DNA from: Klebsormidium nitens
Lineage: Eukaryota > Streptophyta > Klebsormidiophyceae > Klebsormidiales > Klebsormidiaceae
Reading direction: 5' to 3'
DNA length: 64,000 nucleotides
NCBI GenBank assembly: GCA_000708835.1
Contig: DF237093.1
Coordinates: 34,973-98,972 of the forward strand
Shown here: positions 24,101 to 35,566 of the stretch, piece after piece
Layout: each line of letters starts with the position of its first letter
Position numbering within the stretch: the stretch's first letter is position 1
Position numbers and translations under genes: made by a program
The notes under the pieces: generated by a model
What the model was told of the DNA's origin: nothing
The model's input: only the letters and a program-made list of their open reading frames with translations
Database searches by the model: none

Positions 24101-27100
24101 AAGCGGAAGGGGCCGGGAGGGCAGCCGGCGGCTGTACAGGGCCTGGGGAATGCGAACGGGGCGGCTGCAGGGGCCGCTGCTGAAGGGGTTCCAACAAAGG
24201 TGGAGCTGGAGGTAGTCCTGGAGGAGATGCCCAAATGGAGGATTCTGCGAGTGAGGATCGGTGTTAGGGTTTTCGTTTACTCTGCACGGATGTCTCTCCT
24301 TCATGCACTCGTGGAAGTTAAGTGTCACTAGGCACTCACTTACCATATCTTCTCCTTTAGATTCTCCGTTTCGTTGCAGTTGAGACCAGACCCATTTGCT
24401 TTGAGGCAGAGCCTACGGACGATAATGCATGTTTGGATTCCTGCAACTCTTCCGTTTCAGGGGGTTTTCTACATCTCAAAGCGGTGGCCAAAACGTTTCG
24501 TCTGTAATGGTCGCTGCAGCTGCTCACGGCAAGTGGACCCTTCCTTGCTGCAGGAGATATTGGAAGAGATTCAAGAAGAGAAAGAAGAGCTCGCAAAACA
24601 GCGAGCCCTTGCCGCAGTCGCGGCCATGGAAACCCAGGAACGGACCGCCCAGTCACCCGCCCCGGACCCTCTAGAGGTGGGCCCCAGCTCCCGCGACCCG
24701 GCGGGACGTCTAGCCGATTCCGACTTCGCCACCAGCGGAGGCTTTGTCAGAACCACCCCCCCATTTGTGAACGAGGACGACGGACCGGTGCTAGTAGCGG
24801 CGAAAGACGAGCGCATGTGTCTGCAACTAGAGGCGTGCATCGTTCATGGGGGGGGGGCGGTGATGCGCGCGGAGTGGGACCGGTTCCTGCTGGCCAAGGC
24901 GGAAGTGCACAAGGCGCGGCAAAAGGGGAAGAAGAAGGCCGGGGGGGTGGAGCAGCAGGCGGCAAACGGGCAGCCAGGTGACTCATCCTTTCGTACTCCG
25001 TACTTTGTTTTAGCTTAAACTTTCAAGAAGGCTACGCTTGAGTACCGATGTCTAGAGAATACTGTGAGTTGGTGTATGGAGGACATGCGGGGCGTTCGAT
25101 GAGGATGCAGTCGGAGAAAGAACGTCCTACTTGCTTCTTCAGTGCAGCGAAGCTACTCCAACGAGAACATCGTTCTTCTCCCTGGGCTAGCCGTGCTTAT
25201 CCGCGGCATCCCTAGGTTTGTGAAGCCGGACTGTAGTATGTCTGTCGCAATTGTCGGGAGCGTGCGTGTTCGATTCAACAACTTCGAACCTCCAAGCTCG
25301 AAAGCTCGAACCCTCAAAACTCCGGATATCTCGCTTCTCTCGGGCAGACACTTGATGCGTTACTTTCAATCATTCCTTTACAGGCCCGTCAAATGCTGCT
25401 GCTAAAGCGCCCGCCGGCGCCTCCGGCACAGGCGAGCAAGAGGCTCTCCTTGCAGCGGCAAAGAAAGTCTTTTCCAGAGGGGGGTCTGACGCGCTGACCA
25501 TACCGGAATCAGGGTTTGAAGAGGAGAGGGGTTCAAAGGCCTGGGGCCGAGGGAGGGGGAAAGGAAAGGCGGGGAACAAAAGCGGGTCCGAAGGCAGCGG
25601 GGGGGACTCGGAAAGCGGAGGGAAGGAGGGGGGGCGCGGGAGGGGTCGGGTGAAAGGGAACCGGGGGAGGGGGAGAGGCGCCGCAGGCGAGAAAGGGCAA
25701 CGGACGCTTACTCAGATTGGGCGCAAGGAGTCGGGGGGACAAGGGGAAGCAGTTCTCGACGAGAGGGGGAAAGAAAAGGCAGGCGAAGAGACTGGGGGCG
25801 ATGAAGACGTCGTTGAAGTGGATGGCAGCACCTTCCGAGCCCGTCAGGGGACAGGGTCTGGACGGGTTAACTCTGTGGTTAGCGAAACCGCCTTGGATTC
25901 GACCGGGGGGACTGCGAAGAATGGAGACCAAGGGGATGGCGAACCGGACCGGAAAGGGAAGCGGAAAGCGGAGCCGGAAGTGGCGCCATCGCTGAGGAAG
26001 GGTGCGAAAAGGCGACGGAAAGCGCTGCCGGCGGTGCACTTCTACGCGCTGGAAAGCGAACAGCAGGTGCTCGAGGTGGTAAGGGCTGAGATTGTTGACA
26101 CGATCTATTCACCACCCTACTTCGACTTTTCTTGATTCCGTTGCCTAAGGGATCGATGACAGTTGGTTTAATGAATACTGCCATCAGATGCCTTCTCCGC
26201 CCCACTCTGACAAATGAGAGCCAAGGCGGCCGGCGCATCTTGCTTCCTGTTCCTTGTTTCTGGCGACCATGTCTAGCGATGGGAGAATCCTCATAGGCTC
26301 CCGAGACAAGTCGTTATAAAGTTGGCTGCAGAGACTTCTAGAAGGAAAGAGAACCGCCAGCTCCAAAGCCAGCCGTTGCGTGAGCCCCCCACTTCCCAAC
26401 TTTCTGAAAATCACATCCAAGCAGCAGCATACGTTACAGGAAACTTCATTGCTCACCCCCGACAGGCGCGGCCTTGTTACGTCATCTTGCATGACCATGA
26501 CATGCCTTTTGTGCGCAAGCTGGATTTGTACCCATCATAAAGCCTCAGAGTAACTCACTTTGGCAGTCTTATAATTCCTAGATCAGACTCTCCTTTCTGC
26601 CTCGCAGGTGCGGCCCGCTTAGGTCATCGTGCATGACTCTGACATAGCGTTTTGTGCCCTTTACCATCATAAGTTCTCAAGGTAACTCACCTTGGCAGTC
26701 TTACAATTTCTAGATTGGACTCGTCGACTCCCCCACAGGTGCGGCCCGCTTACATCATCGTGCATAACATTGACATGGCGTTTTGAGCACTGTACCTTCA
26801 TAAACCCTCAGCGAAACAGCTTGGCAGTCTTACAAATCTTATATCGGACTCGTCGAATTCCCCGCAGGTGCCGCCTGCTTACGTCATCGTGCACGACCTT
26901 GCCATGGGTTTTTGTGCACTGTACCATCATAAATCCTCAAAGTAAAGTTAGGGGGTGAGGGGTTCGGGCTTAAGGTTCGTATAGAGCCCTTGCATGGGTT
27001 AGCTTGGCAGTCTTACACTTCCTGAATCGGACTCATCAATCTGCCCGTAGGTGCGGCCCGCTTATGTCATTGTGCACGACCCCGACATGGCGTTTGTGCG

Positions 27101-30100
27101 CGAGCTGGAGCTGTACAAGGCGGAGCACCCGGAGCGGTCGCTCAAGGTGTACTTTCTGCTGTACGAGCAGTCGACGGAGGAGCGCAAGTTTGAAAGCTCC
27201 ATCCAGCGCGAGAACGCCGCATTCGAGGCGCTGATCAAGCAGAAGGCCATTATGACCGTGCCAGTGGACCAGGTGCAACATGTTGTCTGTATGAGAATCT
27301 TTTGTTCTTTACCAGAGTAGGTGACTTAAGTCCAGGTATGATATGTTGTTTGTATGAGATTCTTTTGTACTTTAGCAGGGGAGGTGGCTGACTCGCTTCT
27401 CACATCCACGCATCTCGTTGAGCAGCTTCTTGCCTCTGGCACGCTGTTCCTTTTCTGGTCGACCATCCGGCCAGACGATTGGAGGACGGATGCAGGGTTT
27501 GGGATCGGAGAAACCGAAATTGTGGGAGGGATCACACTGCTCCGGGCCGCGCTTCTGGGCGTCGAAGCACTCCGCCCCACCTGCGTTTACCCTCTTCTCC
27601 AATTTTGGATCAACTTACAAGAAAGATCCCGCCTGTAACAGCATTGCATTCCGCTTGGAACATATCCGATTTCTTGCAACAGCATCAGTTTCTGCTAGCA
27701 CCAACATCCGCTTCGACATTGTAACAACGGCAGTACAAACGTCAGATACCGCTTGTAACAGCATCCGGTTCCGCTTCTTACAGGACGGTCGACTTGCCGG
27801 GACGGCTGCCCCCCAGAGTGCGACGGGGGTCACGTTCTCGACGTCAGGCCCAGGCGGCACGGGCATCTCGACGCGCAAAGCGGGGGGACGGCAAAAGGAC
27901 CGCGCGATGCAGGCGAGTCTTGATTCTCCGTTGAGTCAGGCTCACGTCGACTTGTATCAGATCCCCTGGCCCAAAGAAGCCCAAAGGTGAAGTCTCAAGT
28001 CAACATGCGCTACACCCTTGCCAACCGTAAACCAACCCTACCCTTTTTCTGGGCAGTATCCAACTCAACGTAGCCCTGGTTTGTGAACGACGTAGTAAAC
28101 GCAGATATAAAAAAAATGCTTAGACAGATTTTCGTAAGTAACGTAAAGTCCAACACTTGTGTGATGCAGGTGGTGGTCGACATGCGCGAGTTCAACAGCA
28201 GCCTGCCATCCGTGCTGCACCAGCAGGGCATGAAGATCGTGCCCGTCACGCTCGAGGTAAGAACCTAGGCCGCGGATCCTACTCAAACCGCAGTCCGCAT
28301 CAGTGCGGACGGTGCATTTATGCGCGAAATGAGTTCTAATGTGGTCCTGAGTTATTTCGCTTGGTGCTGTTCAGAGCAGAAGGCTCGTTGTGTTGCCTAC
28401 CAATTGCGAGCAAAAGGCTCGTTTCGGTTTTTGAGAAAAAATTTGGCGATAATGTGTCTAGTATGAAAGACGGCGGAGAGAGCCTGGCAGGCTTCTGTGA
28501 GGCGTACCTGACAGCACATCTCGTGACAGGTTGCTTAAGGTCCGTCTTGATGATGGTGTTATTCGGCTTTCTGTCATCCGCTCTTGGTGGCGACACAGTT
28601 TGTCCCGGAAGGCGACAGAGTTTGTCCTGGAAGTGTGCGTGGAGCGCAAAAGCGGAGGCATTTGAGTTGACACCAGGTCTTCCAGCAGTCCGCTTTGAGT
28701 GCGCACTTTTTATGATGGTGTCACTAATTTCGAAATTTGTCCTCGTGTTGGCTAGGTGGGCGACTACATTCTGTCCCCCGAGGTGTGTGTGGAGCGCAAG
28801 AGTCTGGCGGACCTGTTCCAGTCGTTCGGCTCCGGTCGGCTGTACAACCAGGCGGAGGCCATGACGCGCTACTACAAGACGCCCGTGCTGCTTATCGAGT
28901 TTGACCAGGACAAGAGCTTCTCGCTCCAGGTGCGCGCGCTTTTCTTTGCGTACGTTTACACATCGAGGATGTTGAACGAGCCTACAAGAGAACATGTGTC
29001 ACTGATGCTTGACGACAAAAGACCGGAAGTCTCCCGGCGGGTGCTGAGACTCTCGTGAGGACCATGCCGGTTCATAGAAACTGAGCTTTTGAAAGTCAGC
29101 CGCTTCCGCACGTGGCAGATTGGGCCTCTAAACCAGTTACGCCACGTCTCCACGAGCGTTCTTGGAGTCGAGCGTTCTCTGAAGCGGCTCCTTTTTGTTT
29201 GCCTACCCACGTTCCATCAAATGTCCAACGTTCGGAGGCCGATGCTCTGCTATTTTTGAGTCCCTTTGTGTAACTCTCCAGAGCTAAGTCAACGACTTGG
29301 GCAGTGCATATATGCTCAAAAAAGGCATGAAACTGCCATTGACGCCTCCAGCCCTCGGCATTGTTCTGCTCATAACATGCACCCGACGTGTCTGATACGG
29401 GAAATGTTCGACTGGGTATCCCTTGGTGCTGCAATTGCTCACCTGAAGACTCAACGTCTGATCGCGAATAGTCAACTTTGGAATGCTGCGTAAGTGACAC
29501 GTGGCTTGTCCTTGTGCAGTCTGCGGGCGAGCTGACGGACGACATCTTCGGCACCAACATCATCTCCAAGCTGTCGCTCCTGGTCCTTCACTTTCCGCGG
29601 CTGCGCATCATCTGGTCGCGCAGGTACGCCTTGCCTAGTTTCCGCTTCTCCAGTCCCTTGTTCCATGTTGTCAATTCGAGATTTCGCGCTCTCCCGTGAC
29701 ATTCTGTCCCGTTTTTTGCTTTTTGAAGTGCTGCTTCTTTGCTCTCGTCCTGCGCTGTCTGGACCCTTCTCTGCTTGCGTTGCCCCTTGATCTGGAGGGT
29801 GTTTCAATGTTTCCAAAAAGCCGGGCTTTCAGAATTGTAGGGCTGAGGCTTATTTACCCAAATGTTCTTTTTTCTCGTTGTGACCAAATCCAAATGACCA
29901 TCCGAGGCTGCAAAGTCTGCTTCGTCTGCCTCGTATGCGACTTCATGCCTGCTCGTCCCTACATTCTGGGTCTGCGCTCACTTCAGCTGGGATCGAGGAT
30001 CCAGCACTTGCACGTCCGGAAGCGCGCAAACTCTTCCTCAACGCGTCTTCCAAAGCAATCTATCCCGTCCTTTCTTCCATCTGCAGCGTGCATGCCACGG

Positions 30101-31784
30101 CGGACATCTTCGCCGCCCTGAAGGCCAATCAGGAGGAGCCAGACGTCAAGAAGGCGATGGTGGTCGGCGTGCCCACCGAGGATGGCGTCATCGAGGGGGA
30201 CAGGCAGGGGGAGACGTACAACACCACGGCGCAGGAGGTGAGGCGCTCGAGAGAGTTTGCTGTAAACCAAGACGTTGGGTTAGGCTTGGGTTTTGACAAA
30301 CGACTGAACGACACAGGATTCGTGGGGCTTGTAATGCTAGCACCCGGCACAAGAGGTGAGACGGCCACAAATGTCTGCGGTAAACAAAGGCCTTGGGTTA
30401 AGTTTGGGGTTTGACGGTCGACTGAAAGGACACAGGATTAGTGGGGCTTGCGAAGGAAGACGCACACCGCTCAAGATGCGAGGCGCTCAAACCGGTTGAC
30501 GGCCAAGAGTTGTGGCCCAATCCAACGCAAAAGGCAACTCTTTAGGGTTACCCAGGGTATGGGTATTCTTTTTGTGTTAGTCAACTTTGGATGCACGCAA
30601 AGGGAGAGTCTCAGTTCACAGCTTAGGAGGGGAGGCGCCAGAAAGCATGCCAAGCTCTGGGCTTCAGGGTTCTTGAGTGTCGGCGTTTGAATTGAGGTCT
30701 GGATTCCCGCATTCTGAGCGCATGCCGGGAAGGACGTACAACCCCGTAGCAAGAAGTTCTACCGATTTGCCCAGCCACACGGTCGGTTACTTTGACTTCC
30801 TTCATGAAACTGCGGTTAACAGGGGACCGAAGTGCAGATAAGTGCCTTCGAGATCTTTCAAGCCACTGGTGGGAAAGTGGTTAGAGAACCAACGTCCGGC
30901 ACGTGAAGATTGACAATGACAAGGACGGCTTTTGAGAACTCTTCTGAAAGGGATTCCTGACATTACGGCTGACGTCTAGTTCCAAGAGTCCCTTTATAGG
31001 AGCAACTGAAGAGCTTCCCTCTCACAACTTCACGGAGTTTTGCCCAGGGCTGATCGGAGTACACCTTCCAGCACCAACACAGTTCCTTGAGGCTTCTGAC
31101 TGCCTTGAGTGCCTTGATTGATTTTGAGGCTTCTGACTGTTCTGTCCGTCGACGCCTTTCAATACTTTCCGCGGATTCCAATCTTGCAGGTATTGCGCCG
31201 TCTCCCTGGTGTGACGGACGCCAATTACCGCATGCTGATGGACGGAGTTAAGTGCCTGGCGGATCTCGCGGTGAGTATTGCAGAGCGCGTCGGGAGAAAG
31301 TTTACAAACGGCGACCGGCTACCCGAAACTTCACGTTTGCAGTCGCTTGGAAGAGCCAGGTAGTTCCAAAAACGAGCGACATCCGGTCATTATCTGTTAT
31401 CTGCATGTCGCCGCAAGGCACATGGGGCAGACGCCTTCTTAAGCGACGTTCCCTGGTCGCTCCTGTTCGCTTCCTCTCTCCAGCAGACTAGCTGCTTCTT
31501 GAACTGAAGAGATTGCAAGCCTGCGCCTCAGTAGTTTTTGGTTCGATGAGCCAGCTCACTTGGCAGATGGGAGATTTGTTCGTGTCGTTGTATCCCTTGA
31601 CGACCTTTCTGAAGCGTGATGCACTTCTGAAAGCATATCTTTACGGCTTTCTTATTTTGGACCGACGTCAAGGGCATTGAATCTGCAGGAGACGTCCATA
31701 GAGGACTTGAGCAAGTTGATGGACGGGCAGCGCCCTGCCAAGATGCTGCGCGAGTTTCTAGACGCGAAGTGCCCAACCGTGTAG
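21115..31784 (+). CDS. XPF: XPF/RAD1 (ERCC4) structure-specific DNA repair endonuclease subunit
   Basis: Fifteen exons: 21115-21201, 21505-22100, 22472-22688, 23201-23344, 23837-24250, 24554-24977, 25384-26078, 27051-27272, 27784-27912, 28170-28256, 28756-28929, 29520-29623, 30087-30237, 31190-31270, 31689-31784; 1206 residues. The N-terminal part is the degenerate helicase-like region (QDGLVVMAAGLG; LFVTSRILIVDLLNE; NAHRVTET). The nuclease domain carries VVVDMREF (D980), GDYILSPEVCVERKSLADL (E1018, R1019, K1020) and LLVLHFPRLRIIWSRS. The C-terminus is the tandem helix-hairpin-helix (RRLPGVTDANY) used to bind ERCC1. With ERCC1 it cuts 5' of lesions in nucleotide excision repair and crosslink repair. 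It is longer than Arabidopsis RAD1 (about 950) because exons 5-7 carry low-complexity inserts. Intron 9 appears to use a GC donor (CAG then GCGAGT). Introns 7, 10 and 13 contain decayed copies of the gene's own exons. Confidence 0.95.
26466..27050 (+). repeat. four decayed tandem copies of the start of XPF exon 8
   Basis: Copies begin at 26466, 26608, 26739 and 26868, spaced 142, 131, 129 and then 183 bp before the intact exon at 27051. Each has its own polypyrimidine tract and CAG acceptor followed by GTGCGGCCCGCTTA-like sequence, an exon part of about 60-75 bp and a shared tail (CTTGGCAGTCTTACA). Copy 2 has TAG at codon 5, copy 3 TGA at codon 16, copy 4 a frame slip at GGTTTTTGTG and a stop. 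Copy 1 stays open for about 24 codons, then TAA. All lack the rest of the exon and its donor, so they are pseudo-exons. Confidence 0.9.
28587..28755 (+). repeat. decayed partial copy of XPF exon 11 and its acceptor region
   Basis: The 48 bp from 28611 (GGCGACAGAGTTTGTCC and on through GTGTGCGTGGAGCGCAA) closely match the first bases of exon 11 from 28759, which encode GDYILSPEVCVERK. The offset is 148 bp. The preceding intron tail also echoes (TGATGGTGTTATTC against TGATGGTGTCACTA). A shorter third echo (GGCGACACAGTTTGTCCCGG) sits just before it. The copy lacks a good acceptor and the catalytic frame is broken. Confidence 0.7.
30225..30770 (+). repeat. tandem copies of the end of XPF exon 13 with its donor
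   Basis: The donor region from 30238 (GTGAGGCGCTC...) is repeated from 30356 (GTGAGACGGCC...) at a period of 118 bp; both units share TGGGTTAGGCTTGG/TGGGTTAAGTTTGG and GACACAGGATT then GTGGGGCTTG. A third, weaker unit starts near 30477 (GCGAGGCGCTCAAACCGG). A fragment like the coding end of the exon recurs near 30732 (GACGTACAACCCCGTAGC against GACGTACAACACCACGGC). Confidence 0.7.
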
Positions 31785-32433
31785 ATACGACCGTAAACTT
31801 CCAGGCATCAGAGATCAGGGCCCGCACCAACCGTCTCTATATGTGTGGACACACGATCAGGACCTGCAACTTGTGGTCTACCATGTATCAAACCCTATGG
31901 TGGAAGGGCAACGGCCGCATGTAGTTTACCTAGCGTCTTGACAAGCATTGCTTCTTCAAACTGAGATGGTCATGCACGTTTGCAGTTCCTTCAAGATCTA
32001 GCACGACAAGCATGCATGCCACGAAACTCGGCTTGCTAGCTAACTCAAGTTCATGGTTGTGATGCAGAGTCGGATGCGGTATGTGCATATCAACATGCAT
32101 ATGCACACTGACAGCATTGTATGTGATCAAAATGATGGTCTCTTTTTGAATACGCCGTAGCCAATTATAGGCCACAGGCTTCTAGCTCATGGCATACATG
32201 ATCAAGGTTGTCCGACCACAATCGTTTTCGTGCATGATGTACGTTTCATATATATGCATTCAATCGGTGTGGCTAATCTGTCGGATTGTAATTCAGAACC
32301 AAAGGACAGTCTCCGACAAGCAGGTTACCGTCATTGCACGGCCTCCAATTGCAATCCACCCTTTTGTTTGAAAGAAGCATCTGGGTCGATTGAGTGGGCT
32401 GTCAGGATCGAACTGTGATGCAGAGTCCGGACG
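31785..32433. other. intergenic between convergent genes
   Basis: 3' flanks of XPF (+) and ZF-HD-like gene B (-). AT-richer, with several ATATG/CATATG-type stretches near 32080-32270; no coding signal. Confidence 0.6.
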
Positions 32434-34764
32434 TCATATAAGCAGGTTTCTATGTGCTTTCTCTAGGTTTACAGCGAGCACCGACCCTGTAGTACCAAAG
32501 TTTTCGATGAACTCAAAGCCCAGAAACGACAAGTGTTTGAAGAAATATCTCTCAACTTGCGTCTGGGTCACTGACAACAAAACACAATTTACACCCGCCG
32601 GCTTCAGAATCTTTAAGTAGATATAAGCGAACAAAGGGATCGTCACAGCCCCGTTCCGGTATTGAGGGAACGTATACAAGTAGCTGAGCTCCGCTACGTG
32701 CGTGCTGATGCTCCGCCCCTCGAGCCATTCTGTCACGGCTGGCCGCCGCTCACAGTCAAATGGCCGTTCCATGACCACGCGTATCGTCCCCAGCGGCTGC
32801 GAGAGTTCTACCCGCTCTTTCTCGTCCTTAGCCAGATACGCAATGACCTTCTTCGTTGACGACCTGGCATCCAGGGTATCCGAGACGGTTCTTTGATCGA
32901 GCTGCGATCGCAGGATCGTCAGGTGCTTATTCTCAGGGCCCACCTCTTTGAAAGCCAGGTCCTTCTCGCACGACTTCTTATTGCTCAAAAAGTCCGCCAG
33001 CATTTGTCGTGCAAAACCGATCCCGTCCCCAAACGCTGTATATTTACTCGCACTGCCAGTTCCCGCCTCTTCCCATCCGATTGTCCTCGTCTTCGACTCC
33101 TTCAGCCACTTCCCCTTTCTCGCACTGCCTGCTTGTTCTCCTTGCTGCATTGGCGCCCCTCTCACTTCAAACAACAGCAGCCCCGCACCTCTTCGCACCC
33201 CCCTAGGCTCGAACCCCGTTGTCCCCCGCCCCGACGGACTTTGGCCAGAGGTTCCTGGCGCGCTCTGCATCCAAGTGTGGCCAACGCGAGCCTTCTTCGC
33301 CGGCCCCGCCAGTTCTTCCCGTGTCCTCCTTTTCGCGCCGCTCCTAGTTGCCTCCCCCTCCGTCAGGTCCACCACACTGGCCCACTCGGAGCCTCTCCCC
33401 ACCACCGATGCTGCAAAGCCCCCCCGCCCGAACAAGGCGGAACCCCCCCCTCCGGCACCCATCACTTTGTCAGGCAACACCAGTCCCAGCTCTCCGGCCC
33501 TCTCCGCAATCGTCTTAACTTTCGGCACTCGCTTGCCCTTCTTCCCTCCGTCCTCATCATGACGACCGGCGCCCAGCTTCACTCCCCGTAGCGCGGCAAT
33601 CTGTGCAATTGTCAGCTCCTTGGGCTTCCCTTCGCCCGGATAGTTGGGCTCCACCGTGACGCCCAGCTGAGCGGCCGTCTCCGCGATCGTGAGATCGCCC
33701 TTTCTGCAGTACCTGCTTTTGCCGGCGGCCCCACCAGAAGTTGCCCCATCACTTGGGTCCAATCGGCCCGTACTCACGGCAGTAGCTGCGCCCCCCCATA
33801 CGGCGCCTGCCGTTTGCTCCGCACGGGTTTGCCTCTGACCAATACGCCCCCCCTTCCGACCTCTTTCCCCGCCGCTTTGATCTCCAACGGCCTGACTGCG
33901 TCTGGGAATGATTGGAACCTCGTCCACATTGACACCAACCAGAGGGATCCAGGGTGCAACGCCCCCAGGCACCACTCCAGTGTCAATGTCCAGTCGCTGG
34001 TGAAAGGAGGCATGGCATCCGCAGGCCTCGCACCTCTGGGGATTCTTGGGCTTAGGCGAGAACGCCTGTGAACAGCGGAGCCAAGGGGGAACTGCGTCAA
34101 CTGCTTGCAACTGACGATTGGACGTTAAATCCAGCATGGTTGAATTGAACCAGACAAGAGCCCCGCATCATGCAACAGCACATGGTGCTTCAGAGCAGCG
34201 ATTCCTAAGATGCTACTTGCCAAAAGCGCAAAGAAGAATGCAAGTCAGAAGCTAAGACTGAAACGCATTTGGAAGTGACCTGATAGCCCCATGCATTCGA
34301 TGATGTTTGGCACCAGAATAATGCAGCGTACCTGACACCCATCATAAACAGTGACGCCCCTGCAAGAGAAACAAGCTGTGAAGTCAAGACTTTGCTTACA
34401 GAAGTTGTCCAAACAGTTGTTGTGCACAAGCACTCTAGGAGCCCACCAAAGTTCAGCATCAAGGGCAAACTGCATCTTTAAAATATTGAAACAAGGCTGT
34501 ATGGTAAGCAGCAGCTTTCTTGAACCTACTCAACTAACAGCATCACATTGAACTCATTGGGCTGGTCCAGTGACGGCACACAGTGTTTGGTGCCATTGCC
34601 CTATCTGATTGCAGCAAGCAGAATAGCCAATCATCGTTCAGAATGGGCCTCTAGATAAACATTGAGAAACACACCAAAACGAGATAGCCAAAAAAAATGA
34701 TGCACGGATATTAGACTTACTTGCTGGCGCCTTTGTTGCGCAGACACTTCCCAAGCTGCGCCAT
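32434..34764 (-). CDS. ZF-HD-dimer-type zinc-finger protein with an unrecognised C-terminal domain, copy B
   Basis: Exons in transcript order: 34764-34721 (44 nt), 34359-34332 (28 nt), 34065-32434; 567 residues. Exon sizes of the first two exons and all phases are the same as in copy A. The N-terminus reads GKCLRNKGASNGVTVYDGC, then QAFSPKPKNPQRCEACGCH and ASFHQR, again the ZF-HD dimerisation finger with K in place of the NHA histidine. Then follow LTIAETAAQLGVTV, LTIAQIAALRGVKL and KTIAERAGELGLVL, the SUMO-interaction-like VVDLT, a bipartite basic signal (KRRTREELAGPAKKAR), and from about residue 365 the C-terminal domain, roughly half identical to copy A (shared blocks NKHL..LRS, QYRNG/EYRNG, ILKPA, FLGFEFIE). 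The linker differs much more. Reading upstream of 34065 gives an open frame to 34137 that is intron sequence. Confidence 0.85.
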
Positions 34765-35566
34765 TTGTGCCAAAGCCTTGAGATCTCAACTGATCAGAGA
34801 CAACCAGGGACTTCCACCAGTCTTCTGCATGCAATGAGTGAATGCGAAGGACGAACCCACATAAAAGAGGAAACTAACGATCACACCAGGAAGTGCTGAT
34901 TGCAGTATGATAAAATGGTGGCCTGCTGTCGAGTTTGCCCTTCCAACTCAAACTCTAAGAGTTGAAGGTTAGGGTCTCTTGTCAGAGCTGCACTTTCAGG
35001 GCGCCATTTTGAATCTCCGAGCTGCTTAAAACAGACGAAGCAAAGTTGGCAAAAGCAAACCCTAATTGTAGGTATAGTTTTAAAAATCTGCCGATCAGAG
35101 CAAATCAGTTTTGGTTGCACGGCTCAAACGCGGTAACTCCATCGACAGATATAATACAAGCATGAGGAAAGGGGGAGTAATCTTGTCGGCGAAGAACCAC
35201 CACCCCCCCTCGTAATGCCGATATTAAGGACAGCGCTCGCTCGCTTATGTAAACAACATTGTTCTCTTTTGTCTTCGAAATCCCGGGCAAGTGTACAACT
35301 TGGAGGTTGTGAGTCTATCAGAGCTGGTACTGTACATCTGGTCCTTGGCGCAAATCCTGCATGTTCAGCTTGGGAGGCTTTCACAGATGCTCTTCATTCT
35401 ATCGTGATCAGCATGGGACTGCATTGGTGGCAGACTGCTTAGCACCAGCAGCAAACAGGCTGGCTCTCTGCATTCGCCTTTGGCACATCTGTGGCCTCTG
35501 TTGTTTTGTGGACCTGCAGCCGCAGAATTAGACGAGCAAGGTGAGGAGTAATTGTCATCTGACACC
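34765..35566. other. divergent promoter region, ZF-HD-like gene B and MO25
   Basis: 800 bp between two start codons on opposite strands. No coding signal. A telo-box-like motif lies at 35057-35064. Confidence 0.6.
35057..35064 (+). promoter_or_regulatory. telo-box-like AAACCCTA
   Basis: Occurs about 290 bp upstream of ZF-HD-like gene B and 500 bp upstream of MO25. The gene A promoter has a similar motif at a similar distance. Confidence 0.25.

Noticed and set aside
25533-26039. 168-codon minus-strand frame
   Set aside because: Shadow of the low-complexity exon 7 of XPF.
27418-27990. 190-codon plus frame running into XPF exon 9
   Set aside because: Only 27784-27912 matches the XPF linker; the preceding part is intron with a good acceptor at 27783.
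32893-33591. 232- and 204-codon plus-strand frames
   Set aside because: Shadows of the long exon of ZF-HD-like gene B.
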